64,000 nt of DNA from Paenibacillus planticolens (GCF_013141725.1 NZ_WHNZ01000041.1:85756-149755), one strand, 5' to 3'; positions 42,851 to 52,320 are shown, counted from the stretch's first letter. Numbers and translations are program-made. Notes: generated from the letters alone by a model not told the origin.

Positions 42851-43483
42851 TTATTCGATGGCCCCGACAGCCTGCAGCCAAGCTTTGGCGATTAACGCAT
42901 GTCCGGCAGGAGATGGATGCACGCCGTCCGGCGCCCAGAACGCACTTTCAGCACGTGTAGATGCTTGGGCAAATAAGCCGTCTAAGCACACAAGACGTGC
43001 ATCGAACTCTCTGGCTAATTCTCGGACTACCGTGATTTTCGGATCCAGATCTTCTCTCCACAGTTTGCGGTCTTCCGGTACCGGAAGCACAAAAGGCTCG
43101 ATTAATACGATCTTCGCGCCTGACTCCGCCGTTTGCGTGAGCAGGTCACGGTAACCGATTTCAAATTTATCTGTCGACGTCGGGTCGTTACGGTCATAAC
43201 GTCTCCAAGTATCGTTAATCCCGATATAGATAGAGACTAAGTTAGGCTTCAAATTCAAGCAGTCCTGATCCCATCGCTGCTGCAGATCCACGACACGATT
43301 TCCAGAAATGCCCCGATTGAGGAATTGCACCTGTTTCTCCGGGTATTTCGCCGAAAATTGGGCTGCTGCCATCAGCGCGTAGCCTTTACCTAAATCATTT
43401 TCATTGTCACGAATACGTCCAGCATCTGTAATGCTGTCCCCTTGAAATAAAACTACATCCCCTTGTCCAATCCATGCTGACAT
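42851..43483 (-). CDS. SGNH/GDSL-family hydrolase
   Basis: 210 residues, no signal peptide. Block I FQGDSITDAGR gives the nucleophile Ser, block II the Gly in RGISGNRV, block III GINDTW the Asn, and DGVHPSPAGH the Asp/His pair. It is probably a carbohydrate or lipid esterase of the rhamnogalacturonan-acetylesterase-like group; given the pectin genes, sugar deacetylation is plausible but unproven. AGGAGG precedes the ATG by 10 bp. Confidence 0.92.
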   Translation of the reverse strand: MSAWIGQGDVVLFQGDSITDAGRIRDNENDLGKGYALMAAAQFSAKYPEKQVQFLNRGISGNRVVDLQQRWDQDCLNLKPNLVSIYIGINDTWRRYDRNDPTSTDKFEIGYRDLLTQTAESGAKIVLIEPFVLPVPEDRKLWREDLDPKITVVRELAREFDARLVCLDGLFAQASTRAESAFWAPDGVHPSPAGHALIAKAWLQAVGAIE

Positions 43484-43610
43484 GTGCGTCGATCCTCCTC
43501 TTTCTCCCTTGTTCCCTTCGGATTTCCAAAAGTTGCCTAGAGTATAGCACAGCCTCTTAGAGCTATCAATTGTGACATTATACTAAATAATCTAGTTTTT
43601 CTATCGTCAT

Positions 43611-44705
43611 CTAACGGCTGGCTAATCTCGCATACACCAGAAAGAACAGCACCATTTCACCAATGATCGCATAGTTCGGTACAACAACAAATACATCCAG
43701 CACAAAAAATCCACCAAGTATTCCTAAAAATAAGGCCAAATGAACCGGTCTCAATTGAAGATGTTTATGCCTGTATCGATGAAAAATGAGTGTCGTCGAG
43801 ACAAAGTATAGCAGAACCGATAGAAACACCATGCCCAGCATAAAGAAGTAGTCCAATTGCTCCAAAAATAAAAGCTGAATCGACGCCGCGATTGTACTCA
43901 GAGATAAATAAACGAGTAAATGGCCATAAATAATCGTTTGTCCGGCCGTTTGCAGCTCCTTATCCACTTTTCTCTCGATATTCTCAAAATATTGCCACCA
44001 AATCGCAATAACTAGAATAAAAGCTAATGCCGCAAACAAAATCGATGCCAAAGTGCCGTTGCTAGTCTGTAAAACAGCTAATGTACTCACCACGGATTCA
44101 CCTAGGAGAATTAGAGTAAACAAGGCAAAACGCTCCAACAAATGATGTGTATTGATAGGCGTGTGCACCAAAAACCGTCTGCCGATGACCGGCAGAAAGA
44201 CATCTACGGCGATTCCTGCGTATAGAATCAAATACCGTACCCACGAATCGAAAAATAAAGAGGCGCTCGAAATCATAATTCCGATCCAAAACCGAGTTCC
44301 CAGAAATCGCGCTGTCGCAGCCCGGTGAGAAACTTCCCCTTTTTGAATAGTTAAATATTGAAGAGCTGTTAGCACCCTCGAGCCTATGTATCCAATGAAG
44401 AATGGAACGTAGTAACGATCAAAATCCGTAGAAAGACTAAATGTCATGATAAGCACAAAAAACAACTGCAGGATCATGTAGATCCGATGAGCAAAAACAT
44501 CTTGACCGTAACGGTTATTAAACAGCGTTTGTCCTACCCATGCCCACCAGATGGGAATAAATATCAGCACAAACTTGATGATGTATTCAGGTGCAATCGA
44601 TTCGTGTTCGGCATGAAGCAGCACATGTGTGGCCTTAGAAACCGCCGCTACAAACAGCAGATCATAAAAAAGCTCCAGCCATGTTACTTTTTTCGCGATG
44701 TTCAT
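43611..44705 (-). CDS. Low temperature requirement A (LtrA) family membrane protein
   Basis: 364 residues with about ten hydrophobic segments. The family N-terminus VTWLELFYDLLFVAAVSKAT is recognisable, and HHLLERFALFTLILLGES matches the conserved central motif. The function of the family is unclear; the name comes from a Listeria cold-growth gene. GGAGG precedes the ATG by 6 bp. Single gene. Confidence 0.9.
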   Translation of the reverse strand: MNIAKKVTWLELFYDLLFVAAVSKATHVLLHAEHESIAPEYIIKFVLIFIPIWWAWVGQTLFNNRYGQDVFAHRIYMILQLFFVLIMTFSLSTDFDRYYVPFFIGYIGSRVLTALQYLTIQKGEVSHRAATARFLGTRFWIGIMISSASLFFDSWVRYLILYAGIAVDVFLPVIGRRFLVHTPINTHHLLERFALFTLILLGESVVSTLAVLQTSNGTLASILFAALAFILVIAIWWQYFENIERKVDKELQTAGQTIIYGHLLVYLSLSTIAASIQLLFLEQLDYFFMLGMVFLSVLLYFVSTTLIFHRYRHKHLQLRPVHLALFLGILGGFFVLDVFVVVPNYAIIGEMVLFFLVYARLASR

Positions 44706-44813
44706 TTCAATCCTCCGTTTATTGAAATCTTACAGCTTGCTGCATTTATTATACCGAACAAACGGAGGTTTATTGGTAATTATTTTATTGATGAAGCCAA
44801 GCGGTAGAAATAA

Positions 44814-44860
44814 AAAAGCAACTGGGGACTTTCCATAGTCATGGAGAGTCCCCTGCTTTT
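44814..44860 (-). terminator. Terminator after the MFS gene 44880
   Basis: AAAAGCA..GGGGACTCTCCAT pairs with ATGGAAAGTCCCC..TGCTTTTTT on the minus strand, 20 bp after the stop codon. Confidence 0.85.
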
Positions 44861-44879
44861 GACCTTATCATTAACCTAA

Positions 44880-46088
44880 TTACTTTCTCTCCAGCTTGGC
44901 GGATACGCCCGTGAGGATCACTGCAACAAGAACCATCAATCCACCGATCCACGGTGTGTGCTTAAGTCCGATGGAATCGACAACGACTCCGCCAACGATA
45001 GAGCCTGCAGCAATCCCGATGTTGAACGCGGCAATGTTTAGAGCAGAAGCAACGTCCACTGCGGAAGGAACATACTTTTCGGCAAGCTGGACGATATTCA
45101 ATTGAAGACCCGGCACGTTCATGAACGCGAGCAGCCCCATCAGAAACACGCCGATCAATCCGGCCACTTTGAATGGTAGCATAAACGTGAGCACGATCAA
45201 AATTGCCGCGTGAACAATAAACATCCAAAATAACGCGCGAAGCGGATTCTGATTGGCCCATTTTCCGCCGACCGAATTGCCGATCGCCACCGCGATCCCA
45301 TAAACGAGCAGAACGATAGAGATGATATGCTGATTAAGTCCTGTTACATCCTGCAAAATCGGGGTTAAATAAGTGAAAGCAACGAATGTTCCACCATATC
45401 CGAGTGCCGTGATAGCATATCCTAGAATCAAACGTGAATTCGTTAACAGGCGCAATATATCTGAGAACTTAGCCAGTGGCGATTGTTTCAAATTTCTGGG
45501 GATGAGCGCTGCACTCGCGATGAGCGCAATTACGCCTAGCAATGCGACTCCCCAAAACGTCGCTCTCCAACCGAACGTTTGCCCGATAAACGTTCCGAGA
45601 GGAACGCCGGTAACTGTCGCAACCGTTAGACCTGTAAACATCAAGGCGATGGCACTGGCCTTTTTTTGCGGCGGCACGAGCTGAACGGCGATCGTAGCGC
45701 CAATCGAGAAGAAGACGCCATGGGAGAATGCGGTAATGAAACGTCCGACCAGCAGAAACGCGAACGATGTGGAAAGCGCCGCAGCGGCATTGCCGATAAT
45801 GAAAATGACCATTAAAACCATGAGCAATGTCTTGCGGTTCATCCGATTGGTCAAGGCGGTGAGGATCGGCGCGCCAAGCGCGACCCCGATGGCATAGCCT
45901 GAAATCAGAAGCCCGGCCAGCGTAATTCCGATATGCAAGTTATCCGCAATGGACGCAAGAAGACCGACCGGGACAAATTCAGTCGTACCAATGCCGAAAG
46001 CGCTGATGGCAAGCGCAAGGAGCGCCCATTTGCCGGTAAGCAGCTTTTCTTTTTGTATAGATGCAGATGGTGTAATTGTTTGGCTCAT
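44880..46088 (-). CDS. MFS transporter (AraJ/YdhP-type)
   Basis: 402 residues, about 12 membrane segments. The start region IGTTEFVPVGLLASIADNLHIG is typical of the sugar-efflux/arabinose-efflux-like (DHA1) subgroup. Divergent from an HxlR regulator, which probably represses it in response to a toxic electrophile or drug. Promoter: -35 TTATCA and -10 TATAAT with 17-bp spacing on the minus strand (46152-46180). Confidence 0.92.
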   Translation of the reverse strand: MSQTITPSASIQKEKLLTGKWALLALAISAFGIGTTEFVPVGLLASIADNLHIGITLAGLLISGYAIGVALGAPILTALTNRMNRKTLLMVLMVIFIIGNAAAALSTSFAFLLVGRFITAFSHGVFFSIGATIAVQLVPPQKKASAIALMFTGLTVATVTGVPLGTFIGQTFGWRATFWGVALLGVIALIASAALIPRNLKQSPLAKFSDILRLLTNSRLILGYAITALGYGGTFVAFTYLTPILQDVTGLNQHIISIVLLVYGIAVAIGNSVGGKWANQNPLRALFWMFIVHAAILIVLTFMLPFKVAGLIGVFLMGLLAFMNVPGLQLNIVQLAEKYVPSAVDVASALNIAAFNIGIAAGSIVGGVVVDSIGLKHTPWIGGLMVLVAVILTGVSAKLERK

Positions 46089-46151
46089 GATATCCTCCTA
46101 AATAAATGAATGTGACCTGCAACAACATTTTACTTTTGTTGTCTGAGTGTT

Positions 46152-46220
46152 ATTATAGGAGCACACGAACTATTTGATAAGTACGCACTTTGAAGTGATA
46201 TAGATACCACAAAGTACTAT
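46152..46220. promoter_or_regulatory. Divergent control region MFS/HxlR
   Basis: Contains the MFS promoter (TATAAT complement at 46152-46157; TTATCA complement at 46175-46180) and AGTAC (46180-46184) / GTACT (46214-46218) half-sites centred 34 bp apart. This is reminiscent of GTAC half-sites bound by HxlR-type proteins. Operator role inferred. Confidence 0.45.
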
Positions 46221-46260
46221 AGGCACTTATAAGTTCCTATCATTTTTACGGAGGTTAGCT

Positions 46261-46584
46261 ATGCCTTATAATGTTCCCGTTGAAGCTACTCTTGATGTAA
46301 TCGGCGGTAAATGGAAAGTCGTCATCCTCTGCCATCTGGACAAAGGCGACAAACGAACAAGCGAATTAAAACGATTGATGCCCGATATTACCCAAAAAAT
46401 GCTGACCCAGCAATTGCGTGAACTTGAGCAGGACGGTATGGTGAAAAGAACGAGCTATGAGCAAGTGCCACCCAAAGTTGTTTATTCCTTAACCCCCTAT
46501 GGTTGGTCATTCAAACCGATTTTGGATGCCATGTGCGCATGGGGAGAGGAGCATGTAAAACAGAAGGAGCTACTACACTTATAG
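46261..46584 (+). CDS. HxlR family transcriptional regulator
   Basis: 107-residue winged HTH (VIGGKWKVVILCHLDKGD, then TQKMLTQQLRELEQDGMVKR). No cysteine in the usual redox position is evident near the N-terminus, so the inducer is unknown. The start ATG follows GGAGG by 6 bp. Divergent from the MFS gene 44880-46088, the usual layout for a local repressor and its exporter. A 52-codon gene follows. Confidence 0.93.
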   Translation: MPYNVPVEATLDVIGGKWKVVILCHLDKGDKRTSELKRLMPDITQKMLTQQLRELEQDGMVKRTSYEQVPPKVVYSLTPYGWSFKPILDAMCAWGEEHVKQKELLHL

Positions 46585-46608
46585 AAACAATATGAGGAGG
46601 CGGTTTGT

Positions 46609-46767
46609 TTGAAAATTATGATTTCAGCCGCGGAAGCTATTGAAAAAGGTGTGTGGACTGAGATTCTTCGTCTCTTCGGCAGAGACAAGGATGAGGAAAT
46701 TTGGCCCAAAGAGGAATTCATCTTGACGGAGGAACAAGCTTTACAATTGAAACTGATTAAGAAATAG
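46609..46767 (+). CDS. Small protein behind the HxlR gene
   Basis: 52 residues, MKIMISAAEAIEKGVWTEIL to EEQALQLKLIKK, soluble and helical. The TTG start has GAGGAGG 9-10 bp upstream; an ATG is at codon 4. It is 24 bp after the HxlR stop codon and followed by a terminator, so probably the second gene of that transcript. Function unknown. Confidence 0.65.
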   Translation: MKIMISAAEAIEKGVWTEILRLFGRDKDEEIWPKEEFILTEEQALQLKLIKK

Positions 46768-46782
46768 ATTAATAACGTACAG

Positions 46783-46832
46783 GAGGCTGTCTCTTGCGTC
46801 TTTTCAGACATTCGAGAAAGCCTCATTTTTTG
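46783..46832 (+). terminator. Terminator after the HxlR transcript
   Basis: GAGGCT..CTC pairs with GAG..AGCCTC, followed by ATTTTTTG on the plus strand. Confidence 0.65.
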
Positions 46833-46834
46833 CT

Positions 46835-47113
46835 CTAATCTATATAGCGCTGCCACTGGGCAGCTCCCGGATACGGGCAGCTTTTGTCTTTCAGTTTGGC
46901 GGCCACCCGCACAATACATCCGCATAGTGAGCACGTATTCCCGCTCAGCAGCTTCGGACACTTACTGCACATGCTTAACCGCTCGAGGTAAACCGAATCA
47001 GGCACGCATGCCTCATACGACTGAAAAATAGGCGCCTGAAGCATCCTGTCAATTTGCGCTTCCGTAACCTTGAACTCTTCCCGGCACCCTTTGCAAGCTC
47101 GATTCTCAAGCAT
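46835..47113 (-). CDS. Small cysteine-rich protein (probable zinc-binding, DUF6171-like)
   Basis: 92 residues with nine cysteines, among them CKGC, CSKC and CSLCGC, spaced like one or two zinc knuckles. It begins 6 bp after the GH51 stop codon with its own GGAGTAGG site, so it is translated from the same transcript. The family name is my recollection and uncertain; the function is unknown. Confidence 0.8.
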   Translation of the reverse strand: MLENRACKGCREEFKVTEAQIDRMLQAPIFQSYEACVPDSVYLERLSMCSKCPKLLSGNTCSLCGCIVRVAAKLKDKSCPYPGAAQWQRYID

Positions 47114-47119
47114 CCATTC

Positions 47120-48613
47120 CTACTCCGCGACGACTTCCAAAACCGTAACGGACATCGGAGGAAGCTCCGCATGGAGCAGTTGTCCGTCCATGGAGAACGC
47201 TGTGAACTCCGTCGGCGCTACTTTATTCGCCTCTTCGAATGTGTTGTGGCCGTCGATCGTGTCTGAACTCAAGGTCGTCCCTTTAATAGAGACAGGCGAG
47301 CCAACCAAGCCGCGCAGCTCCACTTCAACTTTCGCGCTAGCTTGATGATCCAGATTGCATAGGCTGATATGAATCCGACCCTTGTCATCCTTGGAAGCGG
47401 AGACGGATATTTGCGGGATTGCCTGCTGACCCTCACCTAACTCCGCGATGGACTCGTGAATATCCAACAGCTCGGCGTCCTGATGAACTTTGTACATGTC
47501 GAAGACATGATAGGTTGGCGTGAGCACCATTTTCTCCCCTTCGGTCAAAATAACTGCTTGCAGCACATTCACTAATTGTGCGATATTCGCCATCTGCACG
47601 CGGTCACAGTGCGCATTGAAAATATGCAATGAAATCCCTGCGACAAGAGCGTCGCGGATCGTATTCTGCTGATACAGGAAGCCTGGATTCGTTCCCGGCT
47701 CCACATCGTGCCAGGTTCCCCACTCGTCGACGAGCAGCCCGATTCGTTTCTCCGGATCGTACTGATCCATGATGGCGGAATGTTTACGAATCAGCTCCTC
47801 CATGAACAAAGCTTTCTTCAACGTGACACGCCACATCTCTTCCGGAAAACCGGTTGCCGCACCCTTCTCCTGCCAAGACTCACCCGGAACTGTGTAATAG
47901 TGCAGCGTGATCGAATCCATGTAACGATGAGCCTGCTTCATCAGCGTTTCCATCCAATGATAGTCGTCCGAGTTAGGACCGCAAGCAACTTTATGTATAC
48001 GATTGCTGCCGTAATTACGGACATAGGTTTGGAACTGGCGGTACAGGTCCGCATAATATTCCGGCCGCATATTTCCGCCGCAGCCCCAATTCTCATTGCC
48101 CACTCCGAAGTATTTCACCTTCCACGGCTCTGTATGTCCGTTAGCAGCACGCATCTCCGCCATCGGGGACACACCCTCGAAGGTCAAATATTCCACCCAC
48201 TCCGACATTTCTTGAACGGTCCCGCTTCCGACATTTCCATTAATGTATGGTTCGCACTCCAGCATTTCGCAGAGCATCATAAACTCATGCGTGCCGAAAT
48301 GATTATTTTCCACAACGCCGCCCCAATGCGTATTAATCATCCGTTTCCGATTTTCTTTGGGACCAATGCCGTCCTTCCAGTGATACTCGTCTGCAAAACA
48401 TCCGCCAGGCCATCTGAGTACAGGGATTTTCATCTGTTTCAATGCGGCCGCGACATCGTTGCGGATCCCATTCGTGTTAGGAATTTCGGAATCCTCGCCA
48501 ACCCATAGGCCCTCGTAAATACAGCGCCCCAGATGCTCGGAGAAATGTCCGTAAATATTGCGATTAATGGTGCCTTTCGCCCTATCGGCGTTAATCGTAA
48601 TCCGGTTAGCCAC
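47120..48613 (-). CDS. abfA: Alpha-L-arabinofuranosidase, GH51
   Basis: 497-residue cytosolic enzyme removing arabinofuranose from arabinan or arabinoxylan oligomers. Acid/base Glu174 in YFGVGNENWGCGG and nucleophile Glu297 in LLVDEWGTWHD sit in the TIM barrel, followed by a C-terminal beta-sandwich. No signal peptide. GTG start after GGAGCGG. An AT-rich palindromic stretch (TTAATAAAATTATTAA, near 48633-48650) upstream may be the control site. Confidence 0.95.
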   Translation of the reverse strand: MANRITINADRAKGTINRNIYGHFSEHLGRCIYEGLWVGEDSEIPNTNGIRNDVAAALKQMKIPVLRWPGGCFADEYHWKDGIGPKENRKRMINTHWGGVVENNHFGTHEFMMLCEMLECEPYINGNVGSGTVQEMSEWVEYLTFEGVSPMAEMRAANGHTEPWKVKYFGVGNENWGCGGNMRPEYYADLYRQFQTYVRNYGSNRIHKVACGPNSDDYHWMETLMKQAHRYMDSITLHYYTVPGESWQEKGAATGFPEEMWRVTLKKALFMEELIRKHSAIMDQYDPEKRIGLLVDEWGTWHDVEPGTNPGFLYQQNTIRDALVAGISLHIFNAHCDRVQMANIAQLVNVLQAVILTEGEKMVLTPTYHVFDMYKVHQDAELLDIHESIAELGEGQQAIPQISVSASKDDKGRIHISLCNLDHQASAKVEVELRGLVGSPVSIKGTTLSSDTIDGHNTFEEANKVAPTEFTAFSMDGQLLHAELPPMSVTVLEVVAE

Positions 48614-48840
48614 AGAAATCCGCTCCTTAAATTAATAATTTTATTAATTAATAAGTAATTTCATGAATTCAATACTATCATAAGTTGATCTTCCTGCTTT
48701 TGCAACCGTTTTTTTGGCGTGCGACTTTCATCTTCATACGTTAAGTTCCGTGCATTCCCTTTGTTTTGGACGGATAATTTAGAGCGGATTGTTCTACACT
48801 AAGCTTTGTCTTTCCAAAAAAACCAATGGGAGTGATACAC

Positions 48841-48999
48841 ATGCGTGAAGGTTTAATCCCTGCTGTGCTTGGAACTGTCGTAACAGCTTCTGCTGCTTCG
48901 CTACTCGGAAGCAAGTATAAACTTGCAGCAACCGGTGTGTTGGGATTCGGACTGGCTCATGTCGTTTTGGGGGCTATTGACCTCATCGAACATCGGTAA
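48841..48999 (+). CDS. Small hydrophobic protein, unknown
   Basis: 52 residues starting MREGLIPAVLGTVVTASAAS and ending in IEHR. Two hydrophobic segments (about 5-20 and 28-46) suggest a small membrane protein. GGGAGTGAT precedes the ATG by about 6 bp, and a good terminator follows at 49023. Function unknown. Confidence 0.65.
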   Translation: MREGLIPAVLGTVVTASAASLLGSKYKLAATGVLGFGLAHVVLGAIDLIEHR

Positions 49000-49022
49000 T
49001 TGTTGGAAAAGACAACATATGG

Positions 49023-49069
49023 AAGGGCTATCCACGAAGTAGATACCTACTTTCAGGATAGCCCTTTTA
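49023..49069 (+). terminator. Terminator after the small protein 48841-48999
   Basis: AAGGGCTATCC pairs with GGATAGCCCTT around GTAG/CTAC inner pairing, followed by TTTATG. Confidence 0.8.
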
Positions 49070-49093
49070 TGATTCAGTTGTTGCTCATGTAAA

Positions 49094-49129
49094 AAAAGTG
49101 CTTCACTCATCATGAGGAAGCACTTTTGT
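49094..49129 (-). terminator. Terminator after the SLH protein
   Basis: AAAAGTGCTTCCTC and GAAGCACTTTTTTT on the minus strand, just before the stop codon region at 49135. Confidence 0.85.
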
Positions 49130-49134
49130 CGTTC

Positions 49135-50040
49135 TTATTTGGAGGCTGGCTCAGCCACAGCTGTGTATTTGGAAGACACGTAAGTTACCGCTTTAGGCTC
49201 GGTAATGACTTGCGCATTCATTGAGTCCGGCTGAGGATCTGTAAGCGTATAAGTAATGATTGCGCGACCGTCCTGCTGGAATTGGATGCCGGTAATTTCG
49301 ATAGCATAACCTCCGGTAGGCTTAGATTCGCGCGACAGCGTCACTTTGTTGACGTCGTCATTCACTTTTTCAACATTTACTGCGATGCTCTCAGTCGGTG
49401 CCGGTTTCTGCGTATGCGCAGCCAGCACTTTGCTTGCGTTGTAAACCCAAGTTGCCGCCTCGCCGCGTGTTAGCTCCGCCTTCGGATTCAGCTTGCCGTT
49501 ATTATCTAGCGCGGCAATTTTATACACCAGCATACGCTGCAGAGCGCCTTGATACTCCGGCGTAATTTGGTCCGCATCCTTAATATCTGCAGGCGCGATT
49601 TTGATCATTGGGAAGTTGCCCTTCTTCTCAAGAGCACGAATCAACAAATCTCCGAATTGCTCGCGGGTGATTGCTGCGTTCGGATTTACATCCTTCGGAA
49701 TTTCCACGCCATTGTAATGCGCGATGATGAACGCATCGGCATACCAAGCGTCATTCGGAATATTTGTAAAGTAATCCGATGCAACCGGCTTCTTGACGAA
49801 GCGCAGCAGATCCAAGTTCAGATCCAAGCCTTTCACAATGATTTGAACGGTTTGCGCATAGCTGATTTTATTTTTCGGTGCAAAATGTTGGTGATCCACG
49901 CCGCTTACTACTCCGCGATCATATAAAGCATTAATAGCCTCAGCTTGTCCGTTTTCGACATCCGAAAAGGCAAATGCGGTATTAAAAGTCAGGGCTCCCA
50001 AAATGATTGATGACAAAGTTGCAGTAGCTATTTTTTTCAC
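49135..50040 (-). CDS. Secreted S-layer homology (SLH) domain protein
   Basis: 301 residues. Signal peptide 1-24 (ending NTAFAF), then three SLH-like repeats (about 25-85, 90-150, 155-215; for example ITREQFGDLLIRALEK and LTRGEAATWVYNAS), then a C-terminal segment of about 85 residues of unknown fold. SLH domains bind pyruvylated wall polymer. GTG start after AAGGAGAG. Single gene. Confidence 0.92.
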   Translation of the reverse strand: MKKIATATLSSIILGALTFNTAFAFSDVENGQAEAINALYDRGVVSGVDHQHFAPKNKISYAQTVQIIVKGLDLNLDLLRFVKKPVASDYFTNIPNDAWYADAFIIAHYNGVEIPKDVNPNAAITREQFGDLLIRALEKKGNFPMIKIAPADIKDADQITPEYQGALQRMLVYKIAALDNNGKLNPKAELTRGEAATWVYNASKVLAAHTQKPAPTESIAVNVEKVNDDVNKVTLSRESKPTGGYAIEITGIQFQQDGRAIITYTLTDPQPDSMNAQVITEPKAVTYVSSKYTAVAEPASK

Positions 50041-50192
50041 AGTAACTTCTCTCCTTTTAACTGATTATTTTTTATAACCCTCATGGGTCAACTAAATAAA
50101 CGGAGAGGTTACAAAAAAGGTTGCACGTGTTTCAATTTTGAATTGTAAATTTTTCTTAACATTCCCTCTTCCCCCATCGTAAAATCAAAAAA

Positions 50193-50211
50193 CTGCCGTT
50201 AATCACGGCAG
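50193..50211 (-). terminator. Terminator of the yhbD-bactofilin-PPOX operon
   Basis: CTGCCGT-GATTA-ACGGCAG on the minus strand followed by TTTTTTG, 9 bp after the stop codon at 50220. Confidence 0.9.
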
Positions 50212-50219
50212 TCCATGGG

Positions 50220-50861
50220 TCAATAAAGCCTATTCGTATAGCTTTCATTCAATTCTTTAGCCACTTGCTCCGCTGTCGTATTGGAAATTCGCGCATGGTC
50301 CATCAACATTTGCGGAACGGAGGGCAGTTCCGTTTGGGAACTCCATGACGCCGGTGACCATAGCCCCGATCGTATAAATGCTTTGGCGCAGTGGATATAA
50401 CACTCTTCCACTTCAACGCCTATGCCGAATAAAGGGCTGCTTCCGTTCACAGCGCTTTGCTCAAGCAGCTCCGGGTCGCGGGTTACATAAGCTTTGCCAT
50501 TGACCCTGAGCGTCTCCCCTAAACCCGGGATAAAAAATAGAAGTCCGATATGAGGGTTCGTTAACATATTTTGGATCGAATCCATTCTCCGATTGCCCGG
50601 ACGTTCCGGAATAAACAGCCGATGCTCGTCAAGGACGCGTACAAACCCAGGGGCATCGCCCCGCGGTGAAACGTCGCATTGCCCATTGCGATTGGAAGTA
50701 GCCAAAGTTACGAATGGAGATTTGGCAATAAACGCCCGGCAATGATGATCCAATACGGAAATGACTTTATCCGCTGCCCGCTGGCTTGGATAGCCGCATA
50801 ACGAACGTAATTCTTCAAATTGTTCCTCAGTTGCTATAACATCACGAAAACCAGAGCTCAT
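50220..50861 (-). CDS. FMN-dependent PPOX-type flavoprotein
   Basis: 213 residues, pyridoxamine 5'-phosphate oxidase-like split barrel. FVTLATSNRNGQCDVSPRGDAPGF and RMDSIQNMLTNPHIGLLFFIPG are typical of the MSMEG_1061-like subgroup, which binds FMN; the substrate is unknown. The ATG at 50861 has AGAAGGGAAG upstream. It lies 26 bp after the second bactofilin gene and shares its terminator, so it seems to be a member of that operon. Confidence 0.9.
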   Translation of the reverse strand: MSSGFRDVIATEEQFEELRSLCGYPSQRAADKVISVLDHHCRAFIAKSPFVTLATSNRNGQCDVSPRGDAPGFVRVLDEHRLFIPERPGNRRMDSIQNMLTNPHIGLLFFIPGLGETLRVNGKAYVTRDPELLEQSAVNGSSPLFGIGVEVEECYIHCAKAFIRSGLWSPASWSSQTELPSVPQMLMDHARISNTTAEQVAKELNESYTNRLY

Positions 50862-50887
50862 AGCGTTTCTTCCCTTCTGCCGAATCA

Positions 50888-51601
50888 TTATTTTTTGCAG
50901 TTAGCGTGAATGACAGCGCCCTTCTTCCGCAGCAAACTTTCCTTATACTCCACCAGCTCAATTTCGCAGCCTGCGCCTATGGTCACGCGATTTCCGCGAA
51001 CGATCCTGGCCTTTGTATGCTCCAGATCGATGTCGTCCCCTTCAATGACATCCGCCGTTAACTGTGCATCTGAAGCCGGCATGAAAAAGAAGCTGTAAGG
51101 GCTCAGCACACTCGCCTTCCGAATTCTTATTTTTTCGCCGCCAATTTCCTTGGCGCTCGAAATCCGGTACAGCTTGATATCCAGCTGCCCGGCATTCAGC
51201 AAGCCGCCGATTTCAAACATGCCCCTGGACTTGAACACCTCCGCTTCACAGTCGCCGACTGTCACAAGCTGCCCTCTCAACTCCATCCTGTCACTGTACA
51301 GGTCGCCTCGCGCTTCTATAGCCCCGGAGCCACTGATCCTGCCTATGTTGGCATCGCCGCCTACAGTCACCGTGCCTGAAATTTTGAGAGCCTCCCCTTG
51401 AACGCCACCAGTCCATGAACAAGTCCCTACGACACTCATGCGCTCGGCTTTCAAGCTTCCATCCATTTCCAGGGTGCCTACGCATCTCATCAGATTGCAT
51501 TGAACGTCCCCTTCGATAATGCCTTCGCCGACAATTTTTACTTTATCGTATTGACCGCCTGTGGCCGTCGAACTGCCTGTAATCGTGAGATTTCCTTTCA
51601 T
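50888..51601 (-). CDS. Bactofilin-type polymer-forming protein
   Basis: 237 residues, a right-handed beta-helix rich in short GxxxxxV turns (KVKIVGEGIIEGDVQCN, KISGTVTVGGDANIG). It resembles BacF/YhbF of B. subtilis in gene order. Bactofilins form static cytoplasmic filaments linked to motility or envelope organisation. The ATG at 51601 follows GGAGG by 8 bp; the frame extends to 51676 without a site. Confidence 0.9.
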   Translation of the reverse strand: MKGNLTITGSSTATGGQYDKVKIVGEGIIEGDVQCNLMRCVGTLEMDGSLKAERMSVVGTCSWTGGVQGEALKISGTVTVGGDANIGRISGSGAIEARGDLYSDRMELRGQLVTVGDCEAEVFKSRGMFEIGGLLNAGQLDIKLYRISSAKEIGGEKIRIRKASVLSPYSFFFMPASDAQLTADVIEGDDIDLEHTKARIVRGNRVTIGAGCEIELVEYKESLLRKKGAVIHANCKK

Positions 51602-51629
51602 CCTGTTTTCCTCCTTCCGTATCCGGAAT

Positions 51630-52307
51630 CTATACTTTCTTATACTGCTTAACGGCAGAACTTTTGTCTTGATCAAACTTCAACGTATATTCAACCAGTC
51701 CGATCTCACAACCAGGTCCAATTTTCACATTCGCGCCCCGGACTACTTCAGCCGTTGTATAGGCGAGATCAATGTGATCTCCTTCAATCACTTGCGCCGT
51801 AAGCTTATTGCCAAAAGGCAAAGGCAGCACTCTCAGCCATTTGGCAAAATCAATGCCGGGCTGTTTGCGAATGCGGATCGTCTCCCCGCCAATTTCAGCA
51901 ACGGAGCTGTTTCCGTGAACAGTGATGTGAATGGTATCCGCGTTCAAGGCACCCAACTGCAGCTTCCCGTCCGCATTGAACGTTTCCGCCTCGCAGCTCC
52001 CTTTGACAATGAGCGTTCCATTCATTTCCATGCTTTCCCCGACGAAATCCCCCTCGATCCGGACTCTCCCCTGGATTCGGGTGCGTGCGGCGTGCAGATC
52101 CCCCGCAATCACCGCTGATCCATTCATTTCCGCGCTTGCAGCTTTCACACTGCCCAGTACTTCCACTCTGCCATTCAAAATAAAGTCGGTACACGCAATG
52201 TCACCGTCTACTTTGCCGACTCCGTCAATTTTAGCATTCCGAACGATGCCTCCGTTGGAAGAGCCTATTCCGTTGATGATCAGGTTGCGGCTGCCATCTG
52301 AACGCAT
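51630..52307 (-). CDS. Bactofilin-type polymer-forming protein
   Basis: 225 residues with the same beta-helix pattern (AKIDGVGKVDGDIACTDFILNG). A paralogue of the next gene, with the shared C-terminal segment EVVRGANVKIGPGCEIGLVEY matching IVRGNRVTIGAGCEIELVEY in its partner. It corresponds to BacE/YhbE. Second gene after yhbD (13 bp gap); the two probably co-polymerise or act in one structure. Confidence 0.9.
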   Translation of the reverse strand: MRSDGSRNLIINGIGSSNGGIVRNAKIDGVGKVDGDIACTDFILNGRVEVLGSVKAASAEMNGSAVIAGDLHAARTRIQGRVRIEGDFVGESMEMNGTLIVKGSCEAETFNADGKLQLGALNADTIHITVHGNSSVAEIGGETIRIRKQPGIDFAKWLRVLPLPFGNKLTAQVIEGDHIDLAYTTAEVVRGANVKIGPGCEIGLVEYTLKFDQDKSSAVKQYKKV

Positions 52308-52320
52308 CCCATTCCCTCCT

